In this document: piece after piece, positions 1-8,726 of the stretch
Layout of the letters: each line of letters opens with the position of its first letter
Numbering within the stretch: position 1 is the first letter of the stretch
NCBI RefSeq assembly: GCF_003611465.1
Contig: NZ_RAXV01000025.1
Location: 1-57,072, forward strand
Origin: Acinetobacter tianfuensis
Lineage (GTDB): Bacteria > Pseudomonadota > Gammaproteobacteria > Pseudomonadales > Moraxellaceae
DNA length: 57,072 bases
Direction: 5' to 3'
Translations under genes and position numbers: made by a program
The notes under the pieces: model-generated
Databases searched by the model: none
The model's input: the letters and a program-made list of their open reading frames with translations, nothing else
What the model was told of the DNA's origin: nothing

Positions 1-245
1 TTCCGCAGGATCTAATTAACATTGATCAGCTGTTTCCGCAAATTGGTTCGGCGGTCAGCAATTATTTACAAAAGAACCCTGCTAAAACCAGTGACTTGGA
101 AGGTTTGTTAAAATTAGGCGCTTTAACCGCAAATATTGGTGAAATTAATTTGAGCAATTCGCCTTTGAAGCTGAATGTGGAAAACTTAATTTTAAAGGGG
201 CAGAATTTTGCGCCGAACTGTTATGGCGGTTTGAAATTCTGTTAA
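1..245 (+). CDS. C-terminal end of an unidentified protein (partial)
   Basis: The frame is open from the window edge (first full codon at base 3) to TAA at 243-245, giving about 80 residues. The tail is rich in Leu, Asn and Gly, with alternating hydrophobic residues that suggest beta strands (for example LTANIGEINLSNSPLKLNVE), and it ends ..NCYGGLKFC. The style resembles the C-terminus of a periplasmic, AsmA-like protein, but I do not recognise the family and assign no function. It is followed directly by a strong terminator and converges on smpB. Confidence 0.6.
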   Translation, partial: PQDLINIDQLFPQIGSAVSNYLQKNPAKTSDLEGLLKLGALTANIGEINLSNSPLKLNVENLILKGQNFAPNCYGGLKFC

Positions 246-262
246 TATGCCGTGATAAAAAT

Positions 263-291
263 AAAAAACCTCCAATTGGAGGTTTTTTTTA
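263..291. terminator. Bidirectional intrinsic terminator between the upstream gene and smpB
   Basis: The palindrome AACCTCCAATTGGAGGTT (about 267-284) has A residues on its left and eight T residues on its right. It therefore works as a rho-independent terminator for both converging genes. Confidence 0.85.
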
Positions 292-297
292 TTGGTC

Positions 298-771
298 TTA
301 TTTGTGAAAAAGACGCGCTTTATCGCGCTGCCAGTCACGGTCTTTTTCGGTAGCGCGTTTATCATGCAGCTGTTTACCTTTTACTAAGGCAATTTCCAGC
401 TTGGCATTCGGGCCTTTCCAGTAACATGCCAACGGTACGCAAGAATAACCTTTTTGGTTAATTGCACCCATCAGTTTTTCAATTTCACGGCGGTTCAGCA
501 AAAGTTTGCGTGTACGCGTTGCTTCAGGCACGACATGTGTAGACGCGCTGAGTAACGGCTGTATCTGTGCGCCAAAAAGAAAAGCTTCACCATTTTTAAA
601 AGTGATATAGCTTTCAACAATAGTCATACGGCCAGCACGCATAGACTTTACTTCCCAGCCTTGCAAGGAAAGGCCAGCTTCAAATTTCTCTTCAATAAAA
701 TAATCGTGACGGGCACGCTTGTTGAGGGCAATTGTACTGCTGCTATTTTTTTTAACTACTGCTTTCGTCAT
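298..771 (-). CDS. smpB: SsrA-binding protein SmpB
   Basis: SmpB binds tmRNA and delivers it to stalled ribosomes for trans-translation. The 157-residue product carries the family features: [17 protein letters not shown] near the N-terminus, a central block with [13 protein letters not shown], and the basic tail [18 protein letters not shown] that enters the empty mRNA channel. The length is normal for SmpB. The frame can be extended to a TTG at 777, but the ATG at 769-771 is preferred because a GGAAG ribosome site lies about 8 bases upstream and the resulting start MTKAVVKK is typical. It converges on the upstream gene and shares the terminator at 263-291. Confidence 0.95.
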   Translation of the reverse strand: MTKAVVKKNSSSTIALNKRARHDYFIEEKFEAGLSLQGWEVKSMRAGRMTIVESYITFKNGEAFLFGAQIQPLLSASTHVVPEATRTRKLLLNRREIEKLMGAINQKGYSCVPLACYWKGPNAKLEIALVKGKQLHDKRATEKDRDWQRDKARLFHK

Positions 772-894
772 AATCAAAAACTTCCAAACTTAAGACTATT
801 GTACCTGATCTTTTAGCGAGTTGAAGTGTTTAAATTGATGGAGTTGCTTCACCTTGAAATCAAAGTTTTGCTAAAATACGGCTCTACAAAATAA

Positions 895-1401
<507 letters not shown>

Positions 1402-1402
1402 A

Positions 1403-1666
1403 GTGTCTTTATATATAACCGACGAATGTATTAACTGCGATGTGTGTGAGCCAGTATGCCCAAATGAAGCGATTTTTATGGGTGAACTTATTTATGAGAT
1501 TAACCCCAATTTATGCACAGAGTGTGTAGGGCATCATGACAAACCGCAGTGCCAGCTGTTTTGTCCTGTCGATTGTATTCCGCTGGACCCAAACCATGCG
1601 GAAACACAGGAACAGCTTTTGGCGAAATACGAAAAACTGATTGCTCAAAAAACATCAAGCAATTAA
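1403..1666 (+). CDS. YfhL-type 2[4Fe-4S] ferredoxin
   Basis: This is a small electron-transfer protein of 87 residues. The first cluster motif is CINCDVCEPVCP (CxxCxxCxxxCP). The second has the long spacing CTECVGHHDKPQCQLFCPVDC, characteristic of the YfhL/Alvin-type ferredoxins rather than short clostridial ones. The frame is open further upstream into coaD (to 1367), but the GTG at 1403 gives the family N-terminus MSLYITDECINC. It has an AAGG ribosome site about 8 bases upstream and lies just after the coaD stop. The physiological partner cannot be told from the sequence. Confidence 0.9.
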   Translation: MSLYITDECINCDVCEPVCPNEAIFMGELIYEINPNLCTECVGHHDKPQCQLFCPVDCIPLDPNHAETQEQLLAKYEKLIAQKTSSN

Positions 1667-1687
1667 TCTTAATTTTTGTTAAGATGC

Positions 1688-2068
<381 letters not shown>

Positions 2069-2097
2069 AAATTTTGATCAATCAGCGCAATATGGGG

Positions 2098-2126
2098 TTG
2101 ACGTTCTGAAAAGAAAATTTCATAAT
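2098..2126 (+). promoter_or_regulatory. Promoter of tRNA-Met
   Basis: TTGACG (2098-2103) and CATAAT (2121-2126) are separated by exactly 17 bases. They are followed by a GC-rich discriminator (gcgcgc), as expected of a stringently controlled stable-RNA promoter, and the tRNA begins 16 bases downstream. Confidence 0.7.
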
Positions 2127-2141
2127 GCGCGCACAGTTTAA

Positions 2142-2218
2142 GGCTATGTAGCTCAGTTGGTTAGAGCACCGCACTCATAATGCGGGGGTCACAAGTTCAA
2201 GTCTCGTCATAGCCACCA
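2142..2218 (+). tRNA. tRNA-Met (CAU), elongator
   Basis: This is a cloverleaf of 77 bases with the CCA encoded. The acceptor stem is GGCTATG/CATAGCC. The anticodon loop CTCATAA reads CAU on a GC-rich anticodon stem. The body closely matches the E. coli elongator tRNA-Met rather than the initiator or the tRNA-Ile2 type, including GTAGCTCAGTTGGTTAGAGC in the D arm. The T stem shows compensatory changes against E. coli. Confidence 0.95.
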
Positions 2219-2228
2219 TATTCTGAAA

Positions 2229-2257
2229 AAACCCGCTCCGATTGAGTGGGTTTTTTT
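2229..2257 (+). terminator. Intrinsic terminator after tRNA-Met
   Basis: ACCCGCTC and GAGTGGGT form an 8-bp stem with one G-U pair and a short loop. A seven-T run follows, and A residues precede it. Confidence 0.85.
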
Positions 2258-2281
2258 ATGCTTAAATATAATGTTGAATTT

Positions 2282-3022
2282 TTAACTACCAATAATACTC
2301 TGAATTAATTGTTGGGTGTTTAATATGCTTTGCGTGGCACTTTCTGTAATCTCAAGCATCCCTGTGATTTTTAGCAGTTCATTGAAAAAACTTTTTGCTT
2401 CTTGTGTTTGTGAGTAGGATTGATATTCCTTGTTGGTGACTATGTGTCCAATGGTGCTGTCTATTGTTTTGTGAAAGTCATTTAATCCAAAAACTTCATA
2501 ATTTTTTAAATTGTTGATTAGCATATTTATCTGGGTTTGAATATAAAGTTTCACATTATCAGAAGCTTCACTTTGTAAAATAGCGCTTAATCTATCATCT
2601 AGTAATTGAATAACTTCATTAAGAATGTTTTGATCCAGTATTTTGTAATGATCATATTTTTCAACAATAGCGTCATGTGTTGTTTCGATAAGAAATAAAT
2701 GCTCTGTGTTATATCCATTTATAAAATTAGAATGACTGGTGTGTAAGTGGATAGATTGAAAACTTTGACAAATTGGCAACGACCATTTGTTGTATTGTTT
2801 TTCTAAAAATACTGTACCAATGCAAAACTTTTTTATGTCAAAAACTTGTTGATGAAGCTTAGAAATATTATGTGTTATTAAAGCGGGATTTTCTTTATCT
2901 ACTTCGAAAAACTCTGCAAATACATCTATCATTTTTCGATTTGCTAACCCATGTGCACGAAGTTTCGTTAAAGCATTATGTAGTTTTAGTGCTTGATTAT
3001 CGTAGATCAATTTAGTTCCCAC
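2282..3022 (-). CDS. Protein of unknown function, AT-rich orphan beside tRNA-Met
   Basis: I do not recognise this gene. It is a 246-residue soluble protein predicted to be mainly helical. It has no signal peptide or membrane segment and is rich in Asn, Gln, Ile, Leu and Lys. Two stretches look like long amphipathic helices (about residues 125-175 and 200-240). The GTG at 3020-3022 gives the longest frame, but no convincing ribosome site precedes it, and the internal ATG at residue 31 is an alternative. The gene is clearly more AT-rich than its neighbours, is encoded alone, and sits between a tRNA and ubiH. Together these suggest horizontal acquisition. Confidence 0.6.
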   Translation of the reverse strand: MGTKLIYDNQALKLHNALTKLRAHGLANRKMIDVFAEFFEVDKENPALITHNISKLHQQVFDIKKFCIGTVFLEKQYNKWSLPICQSFQSIHLHTSHSNFINGYNTEHLFLIETTHDAIVEKYDHYKILDQNILNEVIQLLDDRLSAILQSEASDNVKLYIQTQINMLINNLKNYEVFGLNDFHKTIDSTIGHIVTNKEYQSYSQTQEAKSFFNELLKITGMLEITESATQSILNTQQLIQSIIGS

Positions 3023-3367
3023 GTAGTATATTTATTGATTGAAAAACATACTATTAGGGATGGTAAAGATTATTCAAGTTCTTTGGGTAAATAATTTAAT
3101 ACTTTATTTATATAATCCGTCTGAAACGGTTTGTATTGTTTTTAACGCCATTAAAAAAGAAAGATTCTTAAGAAGCATTAACCATTAAAACTTTGTACGC
3201 TATCTTTATAATTTTTTGTCGCTTGTGAAAGATTCATAACTTAACTTTGAAAGTACGTAAATCCATCCTTTTCAATATAAAAAAACAAAACCTTGATGTA
3301 AGATAAAACCAATATTTTTTATACGTATTTCGGCTATAGTCCGAATACAGCAGAAAAGGAAGCAAGC
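3023..3367. other. 345-base AT-rich intergenic region upstream of ubiH
   Basis: No gene or RNA is recognisable here. It separates two divergent genes, so it must hold both promoters. AT-rich tracts are frequent, but I could not choose unambiguous -35/-10 pairs. An AAAGGAAG ribosome site for ubiH lies just before 3368. Confidence 0.5.
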
Positions 3368-4576
3368 ATGCAGCAAGAAGTCATCATTGTTGGCGGCGGT
3401 ATGGTCGGTTTAAGTTTGGCGCTTATGCTGGCTAAAGCAAAAATTGGCGTAAAACTATTAGAAGCCATTAAATACCCAAATTATGATGATGCAAACCTTG
3501 CGCCGTACCATTCAAGCTTTGATGCCCGCAACAGCGCGCTGTCACGCCGCAGTGTACAAATTTACCAAGAACTTGGCTTATGGGATGCATTGCAGGAACA
3601 TGCTGTACCTATTTTAGAAGTAAACATTACAGAACAAGGCAGTTTTGGCAAAGCGCGCTTGCTGGCAGAACAAGAGAAAGTAGAAAGCTTTGGTCAAGTC
3701 ATTGAAAATGCATGGCTGGGCCGTGTGCTGCTGACAGAAGTCAAAAAAGAACCGCTGATTGAACTGATTGACGGTGTGCAAGTGACGGCTTTGAAGCAAG
3801 ATGCAGACTTTGCCTATGTCGAAGCACAGCGCGGTGAATATACGCATAAACTGCAGTCGAAGTTGCTGATTGCTGCGGATGGACGTGATTCATTCTGCCG
3901 TAAAGCCTTAGGCATAGGCGCATCTGAACATGATTATGACCAAGTCGCAATTGTGACAACTGTTCAAACCTCAAAACCGCACGGCCATGTCGGCTTTGAG
4001 CGCTTTAGCCCATTAGGCCCGTTGGCGCTGCTGCCGCTGCCGGGTGAGTACCGCCGCTCAGTGGTTTGGCCTGTACCAAAAGGTACAGAGCATGAATGGC
4101 TGGGTGAAGAAAATGATCAGCACTTCTTAGATGCGCTGCAAGAAACTTACGGTGACCGCGCGGGTAAATTCCAAAAAACAGGTAAACGTTTCAGCTTCCC
4201 GCTGTCACAAGTTTTAGCGGAAAAACAGGCTGTAGGGCGTGTGGTGCTGATGGGCAATGCCGCACATACCATTCATCCTGTTGCCGGTCAGGGTTTTAAC
4301 TTATGCATGCGTGATGCGCATGTATTGGTTCGCTATTTAACTGAACAGCTGGCGCAAAATGCAGATTTAGGCGATGCTGCGATGCTGCAGGATTACGAAG
4401 CATCACGCTTGAAAGATCAGCAGCGTGTGATTAAATTTTGTGATTCGGTGGTGCGCGGTTTCAGTAACCAAAATCTGCTGCTTAAATTGATCCGCAATAT
4501 GGGTTTGGTGGTATTTGAAAATGTGCCGGGCATTAAGCCGCTGGTTGCCAACTATGCTATGGGGTTAAAAGCCTGA
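3368..4576 (+). CDS. ubiH: 2-octaprenyl-6-methoxyphenol hydroxylase (UbiH)
   Basis: This is an FAD-dependent monooxygenase that hydroxylates the ubiquinone precursor ring. The 402-residue product has the N-terminal dinucleotide fold VGGGMVGLSLAL (about residues 8-19), DARNSALSRRSVQIYQELGLW, the central AADGRDSFCRKALG, and near residue 296 GNAAHTIHPVAGQGFNLCMRDA. The GNAA form of this last motif (instead of GDAA) is also found in E. coli UbiH, which supports UbiH over UbiI or UbiF. An AAGGAAG ribosome site precedes the ATG. The stop overlaps the start of the next hydroxylase (TGATG), so the two are translationally coupled. Confidence 0.9.
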   Translation: MQQEVIIVGGGMVGLSLALMLAKAKIGVKLLEAIKYPNYDDANLAPYHSSFDARNSALSRRSVQIYQELGLWDALQEHAVPILEVNITEQGSFGKARLLAEQEKVESFGQVIENAWLGRVLLTEVKKEPLIELIDGVQVTALKQDADFAYVEAQRGEYTHKLQSKLLIAADGRDSFCRKALGIGASEHDYDQVAIVTTVQTSKPHGHVGFERFSPLGPLALLPLPGEYRRSVVWPVPKGTEHEWLGEENDQHFLDALQETYGDRAGKFQKTGKRFSFPLSQVLAEKQAVGRVVLMGNAAHTIHPVAGQGFNLCMRDAHVLVRYLTEQLAQNADLGDAAMLQDYEASRLKDQQRVIKFCDSVVRGFSNQNLLLKLIRNMGLVVFENVPGIKPLVANYAMGLKA

Positions 4577-5817
4577 TGAATATGCGCGCAGATGTATTGG
4601 ATGCAGTCATTATTGGCGGCGGCTTAGTTGGCGGTTTAACTGCGCTTTTACTGGCGCAGGGCGGTGTGCAGGCAACGGTTTTGGATGCAGCGCCTATTTT
4701 AGATGCTGAAAAGAATTTGGCCGCAGCCAACCCGCGGGTATTGGCGCTGAGTCAAGCAACCATACATTTACTGAAAACTGCAGGTGTATGGGAGCTTTTA
4801 GCCCGTCAAATGCCGTATAGCGGCATGCAGGTCTGGAATAAAAACGGCTATGGTGAAATCAATTTCGGTCAGGCCTCTGAGCGTACGCTAAACGCTGAGC
4901 AGGCGCTTGGCTCTATGGTTGAGCCGAGTATTTTAAATTTAGCGATTCAGCAAAAAATGCTGCAAACCTTGCAAGATTACCGCACACAAGTGAAAGTCAG
5001 CCGTGTCGAAGAGGGTGTAGGCATTTGGCATGTACATTTGGCAGATGGAACGGTACTGAAAACGAAACTGGTGATTGGCGCAGACGGCGCTAACTCATTT
5101 GTACGTGAGCAGGCTTTTATTGGGCTAGATGTGCTGGACTATAAACAGGCTGGCATCAGCTGCGCGATTCGTACTGCACAGCCGCACCATCATGTTGCAC
5201 GTCAAATTTTCTTAGAGACAGGGCCTTTAGCATTTTTGCCTATGGCAAGCCTGAAAGCAGAGCAGCAGGGTCATTGGCAATCCATTGTGTGGACACTGCC
5301 GGATGATTATGCTGATGAATATGCAGCTTTGTCTGATGATGACTTTAAGCGCCTTCTGACTCAAGAAAGCCATCATATGCTGGGAGAGGTGCTTGAAGCT
5401 ACGCCGCGGGCGAAGTTTCCATTGAAAGCCCGTGCGGCGCAGCAATATGTCAAAGCGGGTCTTGCTTTAATTGGCGATGCTGCGCATGTGATTCATCCGC
5501 TGGCAGGTCAGGGTGTAAACATTGGCTGTTTGGATGCTGCTGTGCTGTGTGATGCTTTGCTGAAAGATAAAAAGCGCGGCGTGTGGGCTAATGAGCAAAC
5601 TTTGCGCCGTTATGAACATATGCGCAAAGGGCAAAATGATGCCATGATGCACAGTATGTCCGTGATTGGCTGGATAGAAACGGCCAATATTTTCCCAATA
5701 GTCTGGGCACGAAACTTTAGTTTAAAGCAGGTAGAAAAACAAAGCATGCTGAAAGATTTATTTATGGCTCAAGCCAATGGATTAAGTTTGCTGCAAGGGA
5801 CACAATATTCAGCCTAG
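4576..5817 (+). CDS. UbiH/UbiF/VisC-family ubiquinone hydroxylase (UbiI/UbiF-like)
   Basis: This is a second flavin-dependent ring hydroxylase of ubiquinone synthesis, 413 residues. It carries IIGGGLVGGLTALLLAQGG near the N-terminus, ANPRVLALSQATIHLL, GADGANSFVREQA in the middle and GDAAHVIHPLAGQGVNIGCLDA towards the end. That is the complete FAD-binding signature of this family. It starts in a 1-base overlap with ubiH (ATG at 4576; a second in-frame ATG at 4582 is possible). The regiospecificity (C5 as UbiI, C6 as UbiF) cannot be decided from sequence, so no symbol is given. Confidence 0.88.
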   Translation: MNMRADVLDAVIIGGGLVGGLTALLLAQGGVQATVLDAAPILDAEKNLAAANPRVLALSQATIHLLKTAGVWELLARQMPYSGMQVWNKNGYGEINFGQASERTLNAEQALGSMVEPSILNLAIQQKMLQTLQDYRTQVKVSRVEEGVGIWHVHLADGTVLKTKLVIGADGANSFVREQAFIGLDVLDYKQAGISCAIRTAQPHHHVARQIFLETGPLAFLPMASLKAEQQGHWQSIVWTLPDDYADEYAALSDDDFKRLLTQESHHMLGEVLEATPRAKFPLKARAAQQYVKAGLALIGDAAHVIHPLAGQGVNIGCLDAAVLCDALLKDKKRGVWANEQTLRRYEHMRKGQNDAMMHSMSVIGWIETANIFPIVWARNFSLKQVEKQSMLKDLFMAQANGLSLLQGTQYSA

Positions 5818-5991
5818 CTAAAACAGATGTTTTTTAAGCAATTGTATATAGCTGGTTACGTTTTTGATCAAAAAAGATACGATTTATTTGCTTTGGACTC
5901 TAGGCGAAAGCGCCAGAGATTGATAAATTTCTCTTAAAATGCAAGCCAGCTGAAATTGGACGTGTAAAAGTCATTTGTGGGGAGATTTAAG

Positions 5992-6243
5992 ATGACTGAT
6001 ATGAATGATTATGATGATGCAGAAGATTCTGCAGTCGATGATGATGAAGCGAAAGCTGCTGAAAAAGGCGCTGCTGACAGTGAAGACACTGCATCTGACA
6101 GTGATGTTGCTGAAGCAGAAACATTAACAGTGACTGCAAAGCAGAAACAGCGTGAAGCTTTGGAAGACGAAGTTGCGGCCTTTTTGGCGCGCGGCGGCCG
6201 TATTACTGAAGTTCCGCCAGATGAATCTGCTACTCGTGAATGA
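5992..6243 (+). CDS. atfA: AtfA/SutA-type acidic RNA polymerase-binding factor
   Basis: This is a small, very acidic protein of 83 residues. The N-terminal half is a disordered Asp/Glu/Ala/Ser tail. The C-terminal half has the conserved core KQKQREALEDEVAAFLARGG followed by ITEVPPDE. This layout matches SutA of Pseudomonas and AtfA of Acinetobacter, global transcription factors that bind RNA polymerase under slow growth or stress. The start is the ATG at 5992, preceded by GGGGAGA; the upstream GTG at 5977 overlaps that ribosome site and is not used. The assignment rests on remembered family features. It is monocistronic, with its own terminator. Confidence 0.68.
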   Translation: MTDMNDYDDAEDSAVDDDEAKAAEKGAADSEDTASDSDVAEAETLTVTAKQKQREALEDEVAAFLARGGRITEVPPDESATRE

Positions 6244-6260
6244 ATAAGCAACTTTGCCTT

Positions 6261-6289
6261 TAAACACCGCTTTATGCGGTGTTTTTTTA
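6261..6289 (+). terminator. Intrinsic terminator after atfA
   Basis: The stem AACACCGC/GCGGTGTT has a TTTAT loop and is followed by seven T. A residues on the left let it also act on the opposite strand. Confidence 0.85.
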
Positions 6290-6290
6290 T

Positions 6291-6728
6291 CTAAATTTTA
6301 GACTGGTGATTTGAGCTGCTGTGCCTGTATTTACGCCAAAGTGCATACATGGGATAGAAAACGACATGTGCCAGCAGTGTAAACATGCAATTCATAATAA
6401 AAGCTGCCTAATAAGGCGGTGCGTGCATTGCACCTATAAAAGCAATAAAACTTTGAGATATCAGCACAGTGCTAAGCAATAGATATGCGAAATAAGGCTG
6501 CTTGCGCCAAAAAGGGCTAAGCCGCAGTAAATTTCCTGCAATGAAATATACAGAAAATAAGCTTAGTACCATGAGTACTGCATTTGGCGCGGGGATGAGC
6601 AGCTCATCATAACGATCATGCCGATAGGGCTTTAAGCCCCTATAGCTAATATGCATTAATCCCAAGATCCAAATGCTGTTGAAGATCCAAGCTGCAGATA
6701 ATTTATTTTTTATTATTTGAAAGCGCAT
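6291..6728 (-). pseudogene. Small integral membrane protein with an in-frame TAG (possible pseudogene)
   Basis: Reading on the minus strand from the ATG at 6728, 106 codons encode three hydrophobic segments (about residues 12-28, 48-68 and 80-100), ending ..MHAPPY at a TAG at 6408-6410. The same frame then continues without interruption for another 38 codons (AAFIMNCMFTLLAHVVFYPM, then a basic tail) to TAG at 6291. That extension looks like the missing fourth membrane segment with a positively charged end. The simplest reading is a four-helix protein of about 145 residues truncated by one nonsense change. It could instead be a natural three-helix form. I do not recognise the family. Confidence 0.55.
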
Positions 6729-6826
6729 GTCTGCTTAGTTTTTTGAAATGGTGATGAAACTATACAGGAATGAGCTATCACAGCGAGAGTGACCTTATTC
6801 ATCGCTTGTTGAAATGACAGAATTAA

Positions 6827-6864
6827 AAAACAGCGTATTGAAGATTGTGTCAAAACGCTGTTTT
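6827..6864 (-). terminator. Terminator downstream of rsmI
   Basis: AAAACAGCGT (6827-6836) and ACGCTGTTTT (6855-6864) are perfectly complementary around an 18-base loop. On the minus strand the stem is followed by a T-rich tract (TTTTTTAATT), as expected for the end of the rsmI transcript. Confidence 0.65.
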
Positions 6865-6900
6865 GAATAAGCCATTTTCAGATGAACTTAGGGCAAAGAT

Positions 6901-7743
6901 TTAGTCATCTTTTTGCGTCAGTTCTAAAGCGCGCTGATAAGCTGCTTTTTTCTTGATACCTGTCAGGTCTGCTGCCAGCTGAGATGCCGCTTTTACAGAC
7001 AAGTCTTGCAGCAAGCGAGTTAACAGCTGATCGAGTTTCTCTTGTTCCATATCTTTTTCTTCGGTTGCGCCGCCAATCACCAGTACGATTTCACCTTTTT
7101 GCTGATGATGATCGGATTCAACAAAAGCCGCCAGCTCACCTAAAGTCATCTTTTTGATGGTTTCAAAGGTTTTGGTAATTTCGCGGGCAAAACCAACAGG
7201 GCGGTCTGCGCCAAAAACTTCAGCCATGTCTTTTACGCAATCTAAAATACGGTGCGGCGCTTCGTAAATAATCATGGTTTGCGTTTCATCTTTCAGCTTA
7301 TTTAATGCAAGCAGGCGCTGAGACTGTTTTGAGGGCAAAAAGCCTTCGAAACTGAAACGGTCGCTTGGCAGGCCAACAGCGCTTAGCGCTGCTATGGCTG
7401 CGCATGCGCCAGGAACAGGAATGACTTGAATATTGTGCTGCTGCGCTGCGCGTACCAGTTTAAAACCTGGGTCACTGATCAGCGGTGTGCCTGCATCACT
7501 GATCAGCGCCATATTTTCGCCATTTAACAGGCGCTGAATCAGCTGATCAATTTTATTGCTTTCGTTATGTTCGTGGCAGGCGGTTAAAGGTGTTGGAATA
7601 TTAAAGTGTTTAAGTAATTGCGCAGAAGTTCGTGTATCCTCTGCCGCAATAATACTGACTGACTTCAATACATTAATTGCACGATAACTAATATCATCTA
7701 AGTGCCCGATTGGAGTTGCAACAACAAATAACTGAGCACTCAT
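6901..7743 (-). CDS. rsmI: 16S rRNA (cytidine(1402)-2'-O)-methyltransferase
   Basis: RsmI methylates the ribose of C1402 in the 16S rRNA decoding centre using S-adenosylmethionine. The protein (280 residues from the preferred start) shows the tetrapyrrole-methylase-type fold signatures FVVATPIGHLDDIS at the N-terminus, LISDAGTPLISDPG, VPGACAAIAALSAVGLP and FEGFLP, and a Lys/Ala-rich C-terminal domain. The frame extends upstream to 7869 into the divergent lppC gene. The ATG at 7741-7743 is chosen because a GGAG ribosome site lies about 7 bases before it and the start MSAQLFVVATPIG is typical. Its start codon is only 10 bases from that of lppC. Confidence 0.94.
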   Translation of the reverse strand: MSAQLFVVATPIGHLDDISYRAINVLKSVSIIAAEDTRTSAQLLKHFNIPTPLTACHEHNESNKIDQLIQRLLNGENMALISDAGTPLISDPGFKLVRAAQQHNIQVIPVPGACAAIAALSAVGLPSDRFSFEGFLPSKQSQRLLALNKLKDETQTMIIYEAPHRILDCVKDMAEVFGADRPVGFAREITKTFETIKKMTLGELAAFVESDHHQQKGEIVLVIGGATEEKDMEQEKLDQLLTRLLQDLSVKAASQLAADLTGIKKKAAYQRALELTQKDD

Positions 7744-7753
7744 AGGTTTCTCC

Positions 7754-8710
7754 ATGTGGAAATTAATACGGAATAATAAAAAGAAAATACTGACAGCAAT
7801 ACTTTTAGGAGCAGGGCTTTCATCTGCGCAAGCAGAAGTATTGGTTATTTTACCCGAATCAGGCCCCATGGCGCGAGCTGCTTCAAGTATTAAGCAGGGT
7901 TTCAGCAGCGCTTATATTGCTTCGGGTTCAAAAATACCGCTTAAATTTGTCAATTCAGACCAAATGAAAATGTCAGGGCTGCTTAAAAAGCATGTCACGA
8001 AAAAAACGCAAATGATTGTTGGGCCATTAAGTGTATCTGAGGTTGATGCGATTATCAGCGCCAAACCCCAAATTAAAGTGCTGACGCTAAATGAAGGCAA
8101 TAAGAAGCTCGCCAATGTCTTGCAGTTCAGTTTGGCAAAACGGGATGATGCTGGCGCTTTGGCTGCGGTGCTGCACAAAGACCAGATTGAAGAAGTGCTG
8201 GTTTACCGTGAGTTAGGTACAGAAAATGAAAATGAACTATTTTTAATGGCGCTGATGTCACAAGCAGAGCACACATTAAATGTAGTTGCAGAAAAGCCGA
8301 AAAAATTGAAGAAAAATCAGGGGCTGCTGCTGTTGGGCAGCAATGGGTGGCTGAATAGTCAAAGCGCATTGCCTAAAAAGCGTATTTATACCCTTGCAAA
8401 TGCATTAGAGCAATACAAGCCTTTGCCAGCAGGCATAAAGTTTTGTGACAGTCCTGCAGTGCATGAAACTGGCTGGTATGACATGAAACATGCTTACGCG
8501 GCACAGCCTGTATCCTTGCCGTATCAGCGCTTATTGGCATTTGGCGGCGATGCATGGCAGATCACGCAAAGCCTATTGGAAAACCCGAAAACTAAAGCGC
8601 ATGTATTTGAGGGCCGAACAGGCCAGCTGAATGTACAGAGCGGGCAGATTCGCCGTACGCCGCATTGTTATCTTTATCAGGCTAAAGGTTTGATGCTGCT
8701 TCAGATATAG
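7754..8710 (+). CDS. LppC/LpoA-family protein (penicillin-binding protein activator-like)
   Basis: The 318-residue protein has an N-terminal signal peptide (basic NNKKK, hydrophobic stretch, cleavage after LSSAQA around residue 27). The periplasmic-binding-protein fold that follows is typical of LpoA C-terminal domains, including VLVILPESGPMARAASSIKQGF and IVGPLS. The gene order with rsmI, yraN and dolP matches the position of lpoA (yraM) in enterobacteria. LpoA there is an outer-membrane lipoprotein of roughly double this length that activates PBP1A. This copy lacks a lipobox cysteine and the N-terminal helical-repeat domain, so a PBP-activating role is plausible but unproven. The ribosome site is weak. 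Confidence 0.8.
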   Translation: MWKLIRNNKKKILTAILLGAGLSSAQAEVLVILPESGPMARAASSIKQGFSSAYIASGSKIPLKFVNSDQMKMSGLLKKHVTKKTQMIVGPLSVSEVDAIISAKPQIKVLTLNEGNKKLANVLQFSLAKRDDAGALAAVLHKDQIEEVLVYRELGTENENELFLMALMSQAEHTLNVVAEKPKKLKKNQGLLLLGSNGWLNSQSALPKKRIYTLANALEQYKPLPAGIKFCDSPAVHETGWYDMKHAYAAQPVSLPYQRLLAFGGDAWQITQSLLENPKTKAHVFEGRTGQLNVQSGQIRRTPHCYLYQAKGLMLLQI

Positions 8711-8726
8711 GCCATAGATCGCATTT

